In this document: piece after piece, positions 23,701 through 33,229 of the stretch | Layout: every line of letters begins with the position of its first letter | How positions within the stretch are numbered: the stretch's first letter is position 1 | Source: Cylicocyclus nassatus | Taxonomy: Eukaryota > Nematoda > Chromadorea > Rhabditida > Strongylidae | NCBI GenBank assembly: GCA_958299035.1 | Contig: CATQJL010000001.1 | Span: forward strand, 21,063,433-21,127,432 | DNA length: 64,000 nt | Direction of reading: 5' to 3' | Translations under genes and position numbers: made by a program | Notes under the pieces: generated by a model | The model's database searches: none | What the model was told of the DNA's origin: nothing | The model's input: only the letters and a program-made list of their open reading frames with translations

Positions 23701-26700
23701 CTGTTGCCGTCAAAGGCAGTGTCCGGGCAAAAGCTCGATTTTGAGACTTTGTGCTTAGCCAGGCCTATTCGCCATGCTGAATCTGAAAAATTACACTGGA
23801 AAGCGCGAAAACGGCGAAAGACGGCTTTGACACAAGAGGGAAATCACCAGGTGGGCAAGGTTCTCCCCACTGTGAATTCGCGCTCCCAGCTTCAAGAGCG
23901 ATCTTCTCGCTTCCGGTTTCAAGTCAATCATTCGCACTTGGCCGATGGCGATGTTAGGACGGCTAGCGGAATCGAAAAGATCGCTCTGGAAGCTGGGAGC
24001 GTGAATTCACAGTGGGGAAGACCCCGCCCACTTGCTGTTTCTTTCTTGAGCTAGAGCCCTTTTTTGCCGTTTTCGCGCTTTCCAGTGTGGATTTTCGGAT
24101 TCAAAAGGCGAATACGCCCGTACAATCACAAAATCTCAAAATCGACGCTGCTTCAAGCGAAAGAGGGGTGTCGCCCTTATCTCATTTCATGAGGTTTGAA
24201 AGCACATCGCATTTATGTTACTGTACTGCGAAACAAAGGTCACACAATCCATTGTGCCATTCTTGTCGAAACTTTCCTAGCTCTTCATGCAACATAATGG
24301 GCTAGACGATAGCGGTTTTTTGCGGAAAAAGAATGAAAGGAGAAAATGGTTTAGCCAGACTTATGTGCTTCCTGTCAGAGGGGGTTTTATTCCACAACAG
24401 TATGCAGTCCTGCAGTATTTGTCTTGACGTCGGCAAATTTCTCCTTTCTCCAAACTTGCCAAAACACATCGTAGTGCGTATCAAGCACTACGACGGTTCC
24501 GTGACTTTTACTGTCTGCATTTCGTGCGAAAACAGCTATTACTCTTGGCTTTTTTTTCTAAGTGTTTTGTATCTCAGTCAATCTAGCATTGATCATACGA
24601 GTGACCGCTATCAATCGTACACCTTTCTGCAATCAAAGGCCTCGAGCTGGGCCAGTGTATCTTGGCTTGTGCATTGATCGTCTTAGCGACTTATTGTTAG
24701 TAACGATTTCATGTTCTTTTGACTAGAACAAAATTCAATTTATCAATTGTAACATGATTTTGTCTCTTCATTATTTTCTTAACCTGTCTATCCTATTTTA
24801 GATCGCATCTACTGAACTTCGTTGAAGAGTTTGAAGAAGTATGGCACGACAGCCCAAAGTACGTTGAGTTTCCCATTCTTCCATTTTTCCAGTTTTTTTG
24901 CGCAAGCATGAAAGTGGAGCTTCGGTAAACTTCGGTAACTAACAGAAACAGAACGGACTTTGCAGTCGTTGCACCTCTTGTAACAGTATCACTATCGCTT
25001 CGGAAAGGGCATTTGTGACCGTTCAGCACTTAAGACAAGCTCTGAGTTGTGCAAATGGATTACTAACTTTGAAAAAATTCAAGAAAGTGATTACTAATGT
25101 TTTAGCATTCATAATTATCATTTCAGCTTTACCACCTATGGGCTAAGTCCTTTTTTACCACTTCAGGCCTTCATGTTATCGCAAATGCCACAGACGGTTT
25201 TGGAGTTATATCTAATGCACTGAAACTGTGATACATTCAAGCTATTTCTACAGACATAAAAGTGAAAAGTGGAGCTGCCGTTTTTTAAACGGGAGCTTGT
25301 CTAATTACATAGTTGTCATTTTGACTAGCTACCTGCAGATAACGACGCTTGATAAGACCACTTTCTTTTCATATATGGCACTTTTTCCAGCCATTTTGAT
25401 ACCTCTACTTTGGTGACTTTGGTGACCTACATCTCTTCTGGGTGGATATTAAGAAATCAGAAATAAGGAAAGGCTTCACGTCCGAAGCGATCGCGAAGTT
25501 GCCGTGTATCTGTGATAGATAGTCCAAAAAAAGTAGATCTTATAATAGCTCCTATCAGACTTTCATTATCGCTCCTCAATCCTTCCTGCATCTAAACGTC
25601 ACCTATGCCTCAACTGACAAACGACAAATCATCTGTGGTGATCTCATGTTGGCAGAGACATGAGCGCTTTGAGCCTCGGGTCTTAGACTTCAGCTTCTTA
25701 ATGCTTAGAAACTGTGTGATGGCACTCAAGCCTGAACAAAGCTACGGTCTCCCTAAAGTCACCACAGTGCTTCTGCATGAGATACCGTGCGAAAGAGAGA
25801 ATGTGAAGCACACTTTCAAGGGCGATGATAGCCAAAAACATATTCGCCGAAGTTCTTGATAAAGCAGGAAGCGCGCGTTTACGAAAGTGAACAACATATA
25901 CTCTACATGGAAAGTCATTAATCCTAAATCACTTTGTTGCCTTGCCCAAAGTAGAGGAAGAGGCGAACTGTAGAAAACATATTGAGCACTGGGAGGAATC
26001 ATCTCGTTTGTCCCCATGAAAAAAAGTAAGATCACATATTTTCTTGCTTATACCTGCGCAACTAACTTCCATTCTAAATGTAAATGTTCATATAGTGTCT
26101 GTGCCTGGAAAATTCGCCCGTCCTCATGTTTCATCTGAAATCATGTTGCGACAGCGGAACATGTCCCGACGCGAACAGTACTCTCTGTTAGAGACAAGAC
26201 GAGCACTGTAGCAAAAAGCGCAGCAGCTGTTCTGTACAGAAACAGAAATTGACTTGGGTATTTCTTTAATTCGCTCATGCCAGAGAAGACAGCCTGATTG
26301 GTTGAAAAGGTGATACTTCGGTCACTACTGCATATTTGTATAAATGCCTTGGTATTGCTGGAAAAATGTCTCCGCAAAAATAGCGAATAAGAGTCTTTTC
26401 AATACTCCGCGTTGATAACAACAGAAGTTCAGTCAAAGTAAAGTCTTTTAATAAGTCAATGCCTGCTTCACCTTTTGAATTGCAGTTGGTTTCTTCCATT
26501 TATGTGTGTTTGTTTTATCAAGCAAAATGTTTCTTTTATGAAACTTTTAACGCATCTGTACATTTACGTACCTCCATTGATTTCCCTGCCACTGAATTAC
26601 CATACCTACTAGCCGGGTCAAGTAAAACAATCTTTCCCTATCAGAGCCAAATATTACATGAGAATTTATTTAAGGGACATACCTTGTTTGCAAAATTGTT

Positions 26701-27823
26701 TGCAAGTTGAACGACGTTCAAACCCCATCTAGTATGGCAAATTATATGAGAAAGCAACGCATGTAACATCATTATGAAACGAAATTTGGCAAGGATGAAG
26801 ATGCTCAAAGCATCATAGTTTTTGAAAAGGTTGAAGAAACAAAAGAACGAACTAGGCTTTTCGTGCATCACACGCCAGCACTCCTCCATCGCATCATCCG
26901 GTTTCGGGAATGTAGTGCAATTTTATGGGAGGGGTAGATTCAACGGTCTGGTTTCATGCCAAAGATGGTATAGCTACGAGACAAATTATTCGCTGATCTT
27001 ATCTGAGGCCCATTGGCGTACCGAGGGGAGGGGCGGGGGCGCCCCCCCCCCCCCGAGAATAGGTCGCAAAATTTTTGAAAGTTACTTACATGAGTTATAA
27101 ATATGTGCAAAAGACTTATTTATACTTGTAAGTAATTAAAATAATTTTTTAAATTTTTTAAAAATTCAATTTAGCCTTATAAAAAAAATTTTTCGGAGGC
27201 GTGGCTGACGCCACGCCCCCTTTTTCCGAAATTTCGGAGTCCTGAGCCCCCGAAAATTTCAGGAAGCATACCAAAAAAATTTTCGGAGTGCGGCTGAAGC
27301 CACGCACCTTCATCGAAAAAAATTATTGTCGCGCTTCCCCCGAGCCGAAATCCAGGGTACGCCACTGCTGAGGCCGTATTCATCATTGATACCTTGAGGT
27401 AAATTCTACTACCAGGTAGTTCCAGCATTCATTTTCAAATAGTTTTATTACTGATAATGGGTGATAAAACTGCCCTCAAAGGATTAATGATGAGTACGGC
27501 CTCTGCTGTATGGTTTCGCGCCAACGTCATGATTTTTCAAATAACCCATACAACGATGCGGCAGAAGTAATTACTCATAATATTTTGTAGAAATGATTAG
27601 CAAGGTCACTGTCATTTCACAAGTATCGGCACTCGTCATTCCTTGTTCTATTGCAACGGGGATGAAGTGATTTGAGTACATAATAATAGCTCATCCTACC
27701 TTCAGAAAGCGTTTAACCGGACAGCTTTGTCGCGATGACGAGGAAAATGATCAACGGCAAAGTACAAGCCAAGGAGGAGATGACATCTACACCCCTTCAT
27801 CGAGCGACGATCAGGAATTTTGA
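20708..27823 (+). CDS. Coiled-coil protein with acidic tail, 5 exons
   Basis: Model: exons 20708-20779, 21187-21276, 21325-21473, 24802-24858 and 27706-27823, stop TGA 27821-27823; 161 residues. All junctions keep one frame: CAG|GTAACT with TTTCAG; GAG|GTGAGC with TTATTAG; a codon split AG|A at GTATGG with TATTTTAG; and a codon split AA|A at GTACGTTGAG with CTACCTTCAG. Residues 25-104 are rich in E, K, R, Q, L and I with heptad-like spacing (LRKLTQTLKRKINDLE, then MKQIQQLIEDIRREKQMM), a likely coiled coil. The segment NFVEEFEEVWHDSP follows. The tail (124-161) is polar and acidic (RDDEENDQ, TPSSSDDQEF). No signal peptide or membrane segment is seen. The first exon is the least certain part. 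Introns 3 (3.3 kb) and 4 (2.8 kb) are full of transposons. I do not recognise the family. Confidence 0.55.
21612..21940. mobile_element. hAT-like MITE, copy 1 (intron 3)
   Basis: The ends CAGTGGCATATCGAG and TTACGCCACTG form short inverted repeats. The body (CGAGAATGGGTCACGAAATTTTCGAAAG, ACTTACATGAGTTATAAAAT, GGTGTGGCTGACGACACGCC) matches the copy at 27011-27367 along its whole length. A long C run lies near the left end. No clear 8-bp duplication survives, so this copy is probably older. Confidence 0.65.
22419..22542. repeat. Inverted repeat, 34-bp arms
   Basis: GGTCCGATCTGGCAATTTTG plus GCCATGTCGGGCA (22419-22451) mirrors TGCCCGACATGGCCATACTT plus GCCAGATCGGACC (22510-22542). The loop itself is palindromic, with GGGCAGCGGAGCCCGA and ATCGGGCCCTGCTGCCCGA. 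It can form a multi-branched cruciform. Confidence 0.75.
22634..23206. repeat. Inverted-repeat element, CTCAGATAATCGCC ends
   Basis: CTCAGATAATCGCCGGGGGC plus AGGCGG at the left is mirrored exactly by CCGCCTGCCCCCGGCGATTA plus TCTGAG at the right. The 26-bp ends enclose about 520 bp of GC-rich sequence. No target duplication is obvious, so superfamily is unknown. Confidence 0.65.
23370..23557 (-). CDS. Unassigned minus-strand candidate exon
   Basis: The minus strand is open from just after a TAA (23558-23560) to a good donor, ATTACATCAG|GTAAGC, at 23370/23369. The peptide includes ILADPLENACRNVMTERVPQ, CISNQGGSAPLVQIQNERPW and EMVLFASRSALNYI, with protein-like composition and no low complexity. 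An acceptor for its 5' edge is not clear. It lies between two foldback elements inside an intron of the opposite-strand coiled-coil gene. It may therefore be a gene fragment carried by a transposon. No family is recognised. Confidence 0.28.
23735..24145. mobile_element. 411-bp foldback element
   Basis: The arms mirror each other over about 190 bp each. GCTCGATTTTGAGACTTTGTG mirrors CACAAAATCTCAAAATCGAC. CACTGGAAAGCGCGAAAACG mirrors CGTTTTCGCGCTTTCCAGTG. GGGAGCGTGAATTCACAGTG lies opposite CACTGTGAATTCGCGCTCCC. The 145-codon frame at 23617-24054 arises from the arms. No clear target duplication was found; the superfamily is unknown. Confidence 0.7.
27011..27367. mobile_element. hAT-like MITE, copy 2, intact 8-bp duplication
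   Basis: The ends are CATTGGCGTACC and GGTACGCCACTG, flanked on both sides by CTGAGGCC (27003-27010 and 27368-27375). An 8-bp duplication with CAGTGGCG-type ends is characteristic of the hAT superfamily. The body matches the 21.6 kb copy, including the mirrored GGCGTGGCTGACGCCACGCC palindrome. It is 357 bp with no transposase. It sits in intron 4 of the coiled-coil gene. Confidence 0.8.
27371..27502. repeat. Inverted repeat next to the hAT-like MITE
   Basis: GAGGCCGTATTCATCATTGA plus TACCTTGAGG is mirrored by CCTCAAAGGATTAATGATGA plus GTACGGCCTC, with about 70 bp between. Its left end coincides with the right target duplication of the hAT-like element, so the hAT-like copy landed at the very edge of this older element. 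Confidence 0.55.
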
Positions 27824-28540
27824 GAAACGAGCTTTTGATGCTCTGCATTTAATAATTTTGTTCTTACGAGTTATGTACATAAACCGAGGTCATATTCGCT
27901 CAATACCTCTTACAAGCATTGTATATGTAGAGTTGTATATATATCCCAGTATGAGAACCGGTTGTGGATTTGCGTAAATTTGGCTTCAACTTAGCATATG
28001 TTCCATTTAAGCCCGATAGTTACCTTTTTTCATTGAAAAAGGAGCCCCATTACCATCTGTTTTATATAAAACAGCTCTAAGTGCAAATTTTTTACCTGGT
28101 CTATACTTTTCATGCATCAATTGCAATGTCAAATCTTGGGTGTAATTCAGTGCCCTTGATCTGTCAACTTTGCGAAGTAATTTAAACTAAGCTTTAGTGC
28201 TCAAATTGTGTACAAACTTGCTGCTTAGTCTGAACTCATTTAGTAAGATTATACCAAAATTTTTTAGCTGTAATCAAATTCCATGCGGTTTATGATACAT
28301 ACTGCAGCACAATTATAGCACTATATTTGTTTTGTGCAAACATGGCCTGGCAAAACCTTCTTTGGAATCTTGAGTGAAAAATTTCAAATTCTGCTATCCT
28401 GACCATCTAGAGCACCATTACGAAACCCCTAATGTAAGTTGTTCTATTGTAGTTGTGATATCGCTGTGAATAGCGCTAGGGTTATTAATGTTCCTCAATC
28501 ATGATGGGACACTTCGAGAAAGGCAGTAACGTGAATATCT

Positions 28541-29114
28541 TTAACACGTTGACGACAGTGTCGCGCAATGGTGCGCGACAGGCAGTCTGTCCCTGTGGAC
28601 GATGTCGCGCAATGGTGCGCGACACCCTAAATTCCAGTTCGAATGTGCCCAATGGTTCCAATTTGTGTTCACATAATCAGTCTAGGCTCGGAGGTTTTTC
28701 ATGTTGGCCCCGCCCCTTTTTTGGCAAACTCCGCCCACTCCATTGCCCTGTACAAAAAACTTTTTTCGTTCTGAAATCGCATAGAAAAGCTCGTAGATGA
28801 CCGGGGAACCTCAAATAATCTTGATTTTGACCCCGCCCCCCACTATGCAGGCCCCACCCCCTAAATGGCAAGCTCCGCCCACTTTTCAAAAATGCCGGAA
28901 ATTGCACGAATTCATTGATTTTGAGCAATTTCCAGCAATTTTGAAAAGTGGGCGGGGCTTGCCAAAAGTGGGCGGAGCTTCCCCGCCCACTTGCATTTTT
29001 GTACCTTACGCATAGATGCATACACACATATATGCAGCCGGCTGCGAATATGCCTGGAAACGGTTCGTCCACAGGGACAGACGTCAAAAAAACAGCTCGT
29101 CGTCAACGTGTTAA
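28541..29114. mobile_element. TTAA-flanked (piggyBac-type) MITE
   Basis: TTAACACGTTGACGAC at 28541 is mirrored by GTCGTCAACGTGTTAA ending at 29114. TTAA at each end would be the duplicated target, the signature of piggyBac-type elements. A subterminal pair, TGTCCCTGTGGAC and GTCCACAGGGACAG, is also inverted. Next to the left end the palindrome GTCGCGCAATGGTGCGCGAC appears twice, 44 bp apart. The middle is a chain of CCGCCC/GGGCGG-rich inverted patches (CTCCGCCCACTTTTCAAAA against TTTTGAAAAGTGGGCGG). There is no transposase frame. Confidence 0.7.
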
Positions 29115-29119
29115 AGAAG

Positions 29120-32100
29120 CGAAGACGAACATTGAGATAAAATTGTAATAGCAAAAAATATCGCATCTACTATTTTGCAAGAAGAGAGAAGTTTTAGTGT
29201 GTTTACAAAAAAGAGACCGTTTTCAGAGACTGTCTTTTGGTAGAAAGAAAATGCACAGCAAGATTGCCAATGTATTGCATGACCGTCGGACCTAAATATA
29301 CAGGTGTTCCAAAAATAAGTATACAGTCTTTAATCGTTTGTAATTCTCTCACTCAGTAGAAGGCTTCAACTTGGATGAATAGTGCGTAGAGAACCATCAA
29401 TCGATCTTCGTTACCTTAGGATTACGGTACGATTTTCGAAAAGGGTTTTGGCAATTGAAGGCTCCAGCTGCAAGTAGACCAGACAACCTGAAAATTTTTA
29501 CACTAAGCTAATCAGAGCCGCTGACACTAAATATGTGCACCTTACGGCCATACTTTCTTCATAATTTATGCCGAGTAAACCGCAATAGTTGCTTTTATTT
29601 GGTTGTTTTAATTTTTTCTTCAGTTTTAGCTACTGCCACCTTCGAATACTTCTCAATCATGGCTCAGCACAGGTGACTTGCTGGGCAAGCTGGATATCGC
29701 TTTGGGCTAAAAGGCAAGGGGGATAGTTTGAGCGGAAACCCCCAGTCTTCCCCCCCCCCTCCCTCACAATCTCCCTTTTATGTCACCTTTCATCTTCTAT
29801 AGAGGACGCAAATTGTCATTCCTCCCTTATCGATCCCATTTCTGCACAAAACAAAAATTTCCTGTTCCAAAGTTCGTCAGTTAAGCGCGCGAATTCAAAA
29901 AGCCTGCCCGAAATGAACAAAAGCCTTGTTTACAGCTAAGAAAATATGAAATGACACCAAAATTGGTGTATAAATGGGCAATAGGGATTTGGGTATGTGC
30001 GAAAAATTATGGAAAAATTATGTAAACCATGCGTGGCAAACTTTTTTCGGAGGTTAGGTGGCTTTCCACTTACCTGGACAGCCACCTGAGGTGGCTGTAA
30101 AAAGAAAAAGTCATATATTTTTCTTCCCTTGCATAATTTTTTTCACATGTTCAACATATATTTGTTCTATGTCAACCCTAGAACTGAGTTTCTAAATCTC
30201 CTCGAAGCCTCTCCTCCTCACCTAGTTACAGCCCTCCACATATTTTGTATGGCGGCGGCAAACCTGATCCAAGTGCGCAATGGTGAACGAAGATCACAGC
30301 ATGCCGCCAATTCGGAGAATACAAAGTTCTTTAATTTCTTTCCTCTGTTCGATGCTTTTCAAGCTTGTTTTATTGATTTTTGTTATTGCTATTTCATCCA
30401 TTCATGATCGCGTCATAGGTGATGTAGTGTTTTTGTAGCAAACTTGCGGAGGCTTCGTTTCTGTAAAATTAAAAAGCCACCTCATGCGGAGTTCTGTTCT
30501 CAATTCTAATCAGGATGCAGGTAGGATAGAACAAAGCAACTCTAAAGATAGCGTGTAATGTTTGCACCAGCTTCAGCATGTCACGATTTCGAATCAAAAT
30601 CTGAGAAGTTTTCGATCCCCGAAAAATCGAAAATCTTTTACATCTTTGTCCAGAACTTACTACATCCCAGGCACGCTCACGCGTATAATTCCAAATAAGG
30701 ACGTTTAAATAGGCTAGGCAGTTAGTGTATCTGCTTCTGGGCTACGAACCGAAAACTAAAATTTTCAAGCTTTTGAAAAGCGTTAAGTTTTCGACACTCT
30801 TATAATATCAATTCCGAAAGTAATTTCGCTTTTTTCAAACGGGCGCCACATTTGAAAGAACAAAGGTTTTTGAGAGATCTTGATAGCGTTCGACACACGT
30901 AAAACAGGAAATTTCTCTCTAACAAAAAAATAGCATTTAAACAAGATGTCGGAGATCAAACATTTATTACTTTAGTTTGTTCAAATATGGGCTGCTATGC
31001 CATTAGCCATAACTGCAAACCGTCCTTTTCCTGAAAATAAAAGGAAAAGAGAGGTACACGGTCAAAGAACAGCAGCAAAAATATGTGATCAAATTGCTGA
31101 AATCGAAAAGATCTTTAAGATTTTGATTTTGATTTTTCTAATTTTTAGCACAGATTAGAGATAGGGCGCAAATGAGATGCCTCATCAGAATAAAGAAAAA
31201 ATAACATAAGAACGAGAAAACCAAACCAAATGTAATCTGGTTCATTTCTTAGTCGAAATAAACTCTTTTTGAATAACAGAGCATGCAGCAACAGGAAAAT
31301 TCGGGAAGAAGCACACATTTGAGCGCCCGTCAAATGTTGATATTGGATGCACGTGACGTGCGTTACAGAAAACTGTGGGCATGTGCGACCTACTGCGAGG
31401 TTGGCGTAGACGAGCTCTGATCTTGCACCATAGTTTTGCGTCTCCACGTCGGACACTCTCTCGCATTCATCGCGGCTCGTCGCAGTGCGCTGTCGTCACA
31501 GACAGCGACAAAGTGCGACTACTCTAGCAATTCCCATTGATTTCACCCTCCAGCAGTGATTAAAGATATCCGCCGTGCTTGCCTCTGTTCAGCATAGTGC
31601 CACATCTCGCAGCAAGCTCTGAGCCGTACGTCACGACACCCAGAGGTTTTAACACTGGCCAAGTTACTGACAGTCCAAATAATGCCCAGATCCAAAACGT
31701 TTGAAAATTGTTCGATTGTCGCTCTCTTGTTCACACCTCTTTTTTCCTCTGACTTTCTACAAACAAGCTTCACTTTTCATGGGAGCAGGATTGCAAACAA
31801 ATTTCTTTTTTTAAAAAACCAACTCTATTCTGTCAAAGGTAACTCACAGGTGGGAACGAGTATAAACTACTGCACTCATATAGCTCAAATTTGGTGTACA
31901 GTCTTAATTCATATCAAGCCAAGATTGGCATGCTACGCTTTTGTTTTGCATCACTCTGCTTTCCTAGAGGATGCGCAGAAAAAAGGCGTTTGTTCTCTAT
32001 CTTTTCTATTTGAACTTTCTGGCAGTGCTTTTGGTGCTGAAATGCAGGGTAAACTTAGTTTCATCCTACAATCGGGACGGATGGTACAGGTCAGCCAGTC

Positions 32101-32330
32101 GGTCTTCTAACCTTGAACTCAAAAACAGAAGGACAAAATACAGCCTTGCCAGCGAAAGCGCTCAAAACTGAGCACTACAGTGCAGCTAGCAATAAGCTAG
32201 AAGAGAACTCCCCAGAGGGAAAATTGTTAGCGCCCGAGAGTAATCATGGACGCAGTCGTATCACTAGCAATTGTAATGATGGATGGGCATAAGTCCATCG
32301 CTTACAATAAAGAACAATTATTGAGCGACC
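29120..32330. other. Stretch without a supported gene; MITE remnants
   Basis: 29304-29330 (ACAGGTGTTCCAAAAATAAG plus TATACAG) resembles a Tc1/mariner-type end but has no mate here. 29658-29720 (GGCAAGCTGGATATCGCTTT) and 30470-30500 (AAAGCCACCTCATGCGGAG) resemble the two ends of the hAT-like family at 48.2, 52.6 and 63.2 kb, separated by unrelated DNA. A 142-codon plus-strand frame at 31682-32110 has no recognisable motif, and its start region is shared with 44.1 kb. It is not called a gene. Confidence 0.4.
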
Positions 32331-32339
32331 CGTAAAATA

Positions 32340-32760
32340 AAGATGACGTAAAAGGCAGCGGCTCGGCAGAACGACAAATTTGAGATATTCATCGTTCTCG
32401 GTTCCCGTGGATGAGCTAAGTCCAGACTGTGCTTTGCAGCTTCAAAAGATATCAATAACCCGCTTTTCCAAAAACGAAAAGTGCCATTTGGGAGGACGGC
32501 GTATGCCTGCCCTCTAGAGCGCGATTGGATCGTGGGTACGGTGAGTACGGTGTCTCCGTTTACGAGCCAATAGCGCTCTAGAGGTAGAGGAACATACGCC
32601 GTCCGCCCAAATAGCATTTTTCACGTCTGGAAAAGCGGGTTATTAATATCATTTGAAGCTGCAAAGACAGTCTTGGACTCAGCTCATCTAGGAAAAGCGA
32701 AAACGATAAATATCTTAAAGCTGTCATTCTGGCGAGCCGCTGACTTCAAAGATGACATGA
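32340..32760. mobile_element. ~420-bp foldback element
   Basis: The arms mirror each other with many mismatches. GCAGCGGCTCGGCAGAA lies opposite TTCTGGCGAGCCGCTG. GATGAGCTAAGTCCAGACTG lies opposite CAGTCTTGGACTCAGCTCAT. AACCCGCTTTTCCA lies opposite TGGAAAAGCGGGTT. GACGGCGTATG lies opposite CATACGCCGTC. CTCTAGAGCGC is near the middle on both sides. Boundaries are approximate and no target duplication was identified. Confidence 0.65.
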
Positions 32761-32915
32761 TATTGACAAGGAAGTCGATTATTAGGCTGTCAGAAATAAT
32801 GACTTTTTGCTTTTATGGCGAAATTGATACAACACAAGAACTGCTACAGAGGTGCAAATTTACAGTTGTATTTTTGAAGGTTTCATAGTATGTAACTACC
32901 TAGAGCGACCCAATA

Positions 32916-33050
32916 TTGTTAGAAGGAGAATTTCTCACTCTCCAATGGAATCTTTTCAATTTTCAGCCAAGTACTCTACTTCCCCGCACATTAGCGCACC
33001 ATGTGTAAGGTGCACCCCCACAGCAATAGTGCAAAAGCTCCTTCTAACAA
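32916..33050. mobile_element. 135-bp TA-flanked mini-MITE
   Basis: TTGTTAGAAGGAG at the left is perfectly mirrored by CTCCTTCTAACAA at the right, with TA on both sides (32914-32915 and 33051-33052). The interior has no arm structure. Similar TATTGTTAGAA motifs occur near 19.1, 21.1 and 55.8 kb without visible mates. Confidence 0.65.
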
Positions 33051-33182
33051 TAAGATAGTGTTTTATGAATCTTGCGAGATAAAAAGCCCAAAGTAAGTGA
33101 CTGTTTATGCAGATAAAACACGTTCGAGTCTGGTGTTTTCGTGCTTTCTTTCATTTCCGATGGTGTTATTGAATTAAAAGCT

Positions 33183-33224
33183 TTGCTTCTCTTCAACCAT
33201 ATCGTTATGGTTGAAGAGAAGCAA
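33183..33224. repeat. 19-bp perfect hairpin, 4-nt loop
   Basis: TTGCTTCTCTTCAACCATA pairs perfectly with TATGGTTGAAGAGAAGCAA around the loop TCGT. It is isolated in AT-rich DNA. The loop is shorter than is normal for a microRNA precursor, so a small palindromic insertion is more likely. Confidence 0.75.
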
Positions 33225-33229
33225 TTTTT

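Noticed and set aside
23617..24054. 145-codon plus-strand frame
   Set aside because: Its second half is made of the arms of a foldback element, so the openness follows from the inverted repeat.
24955..25090. Alternative fifth exons for the coiled-coil gene (acceptors at about 24949-24965)
   Set aside because: They are in phase but give less protein-like sequence than the exon at 27706-27823, which has a better acceptor and a natural acidic C-terminus.
29304..29330. Tc1/mariner-type element end
   Set aside because: No inverted mate found within several kb, so element limits cannot be set; noted only within the surrounding stretch.
31682..32110. 142-codon plus-strand frame
   Set aside because: No recognisable domain; its start region is shared with 44.1 kb, pointing to repeat sequence; flanking splice sites are unclear.
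33183..33224. microRNA precursor
   Set aside because: A 19-bp stem and 4-nt loop are too short for a normal precursor; listed only as a hairpin.
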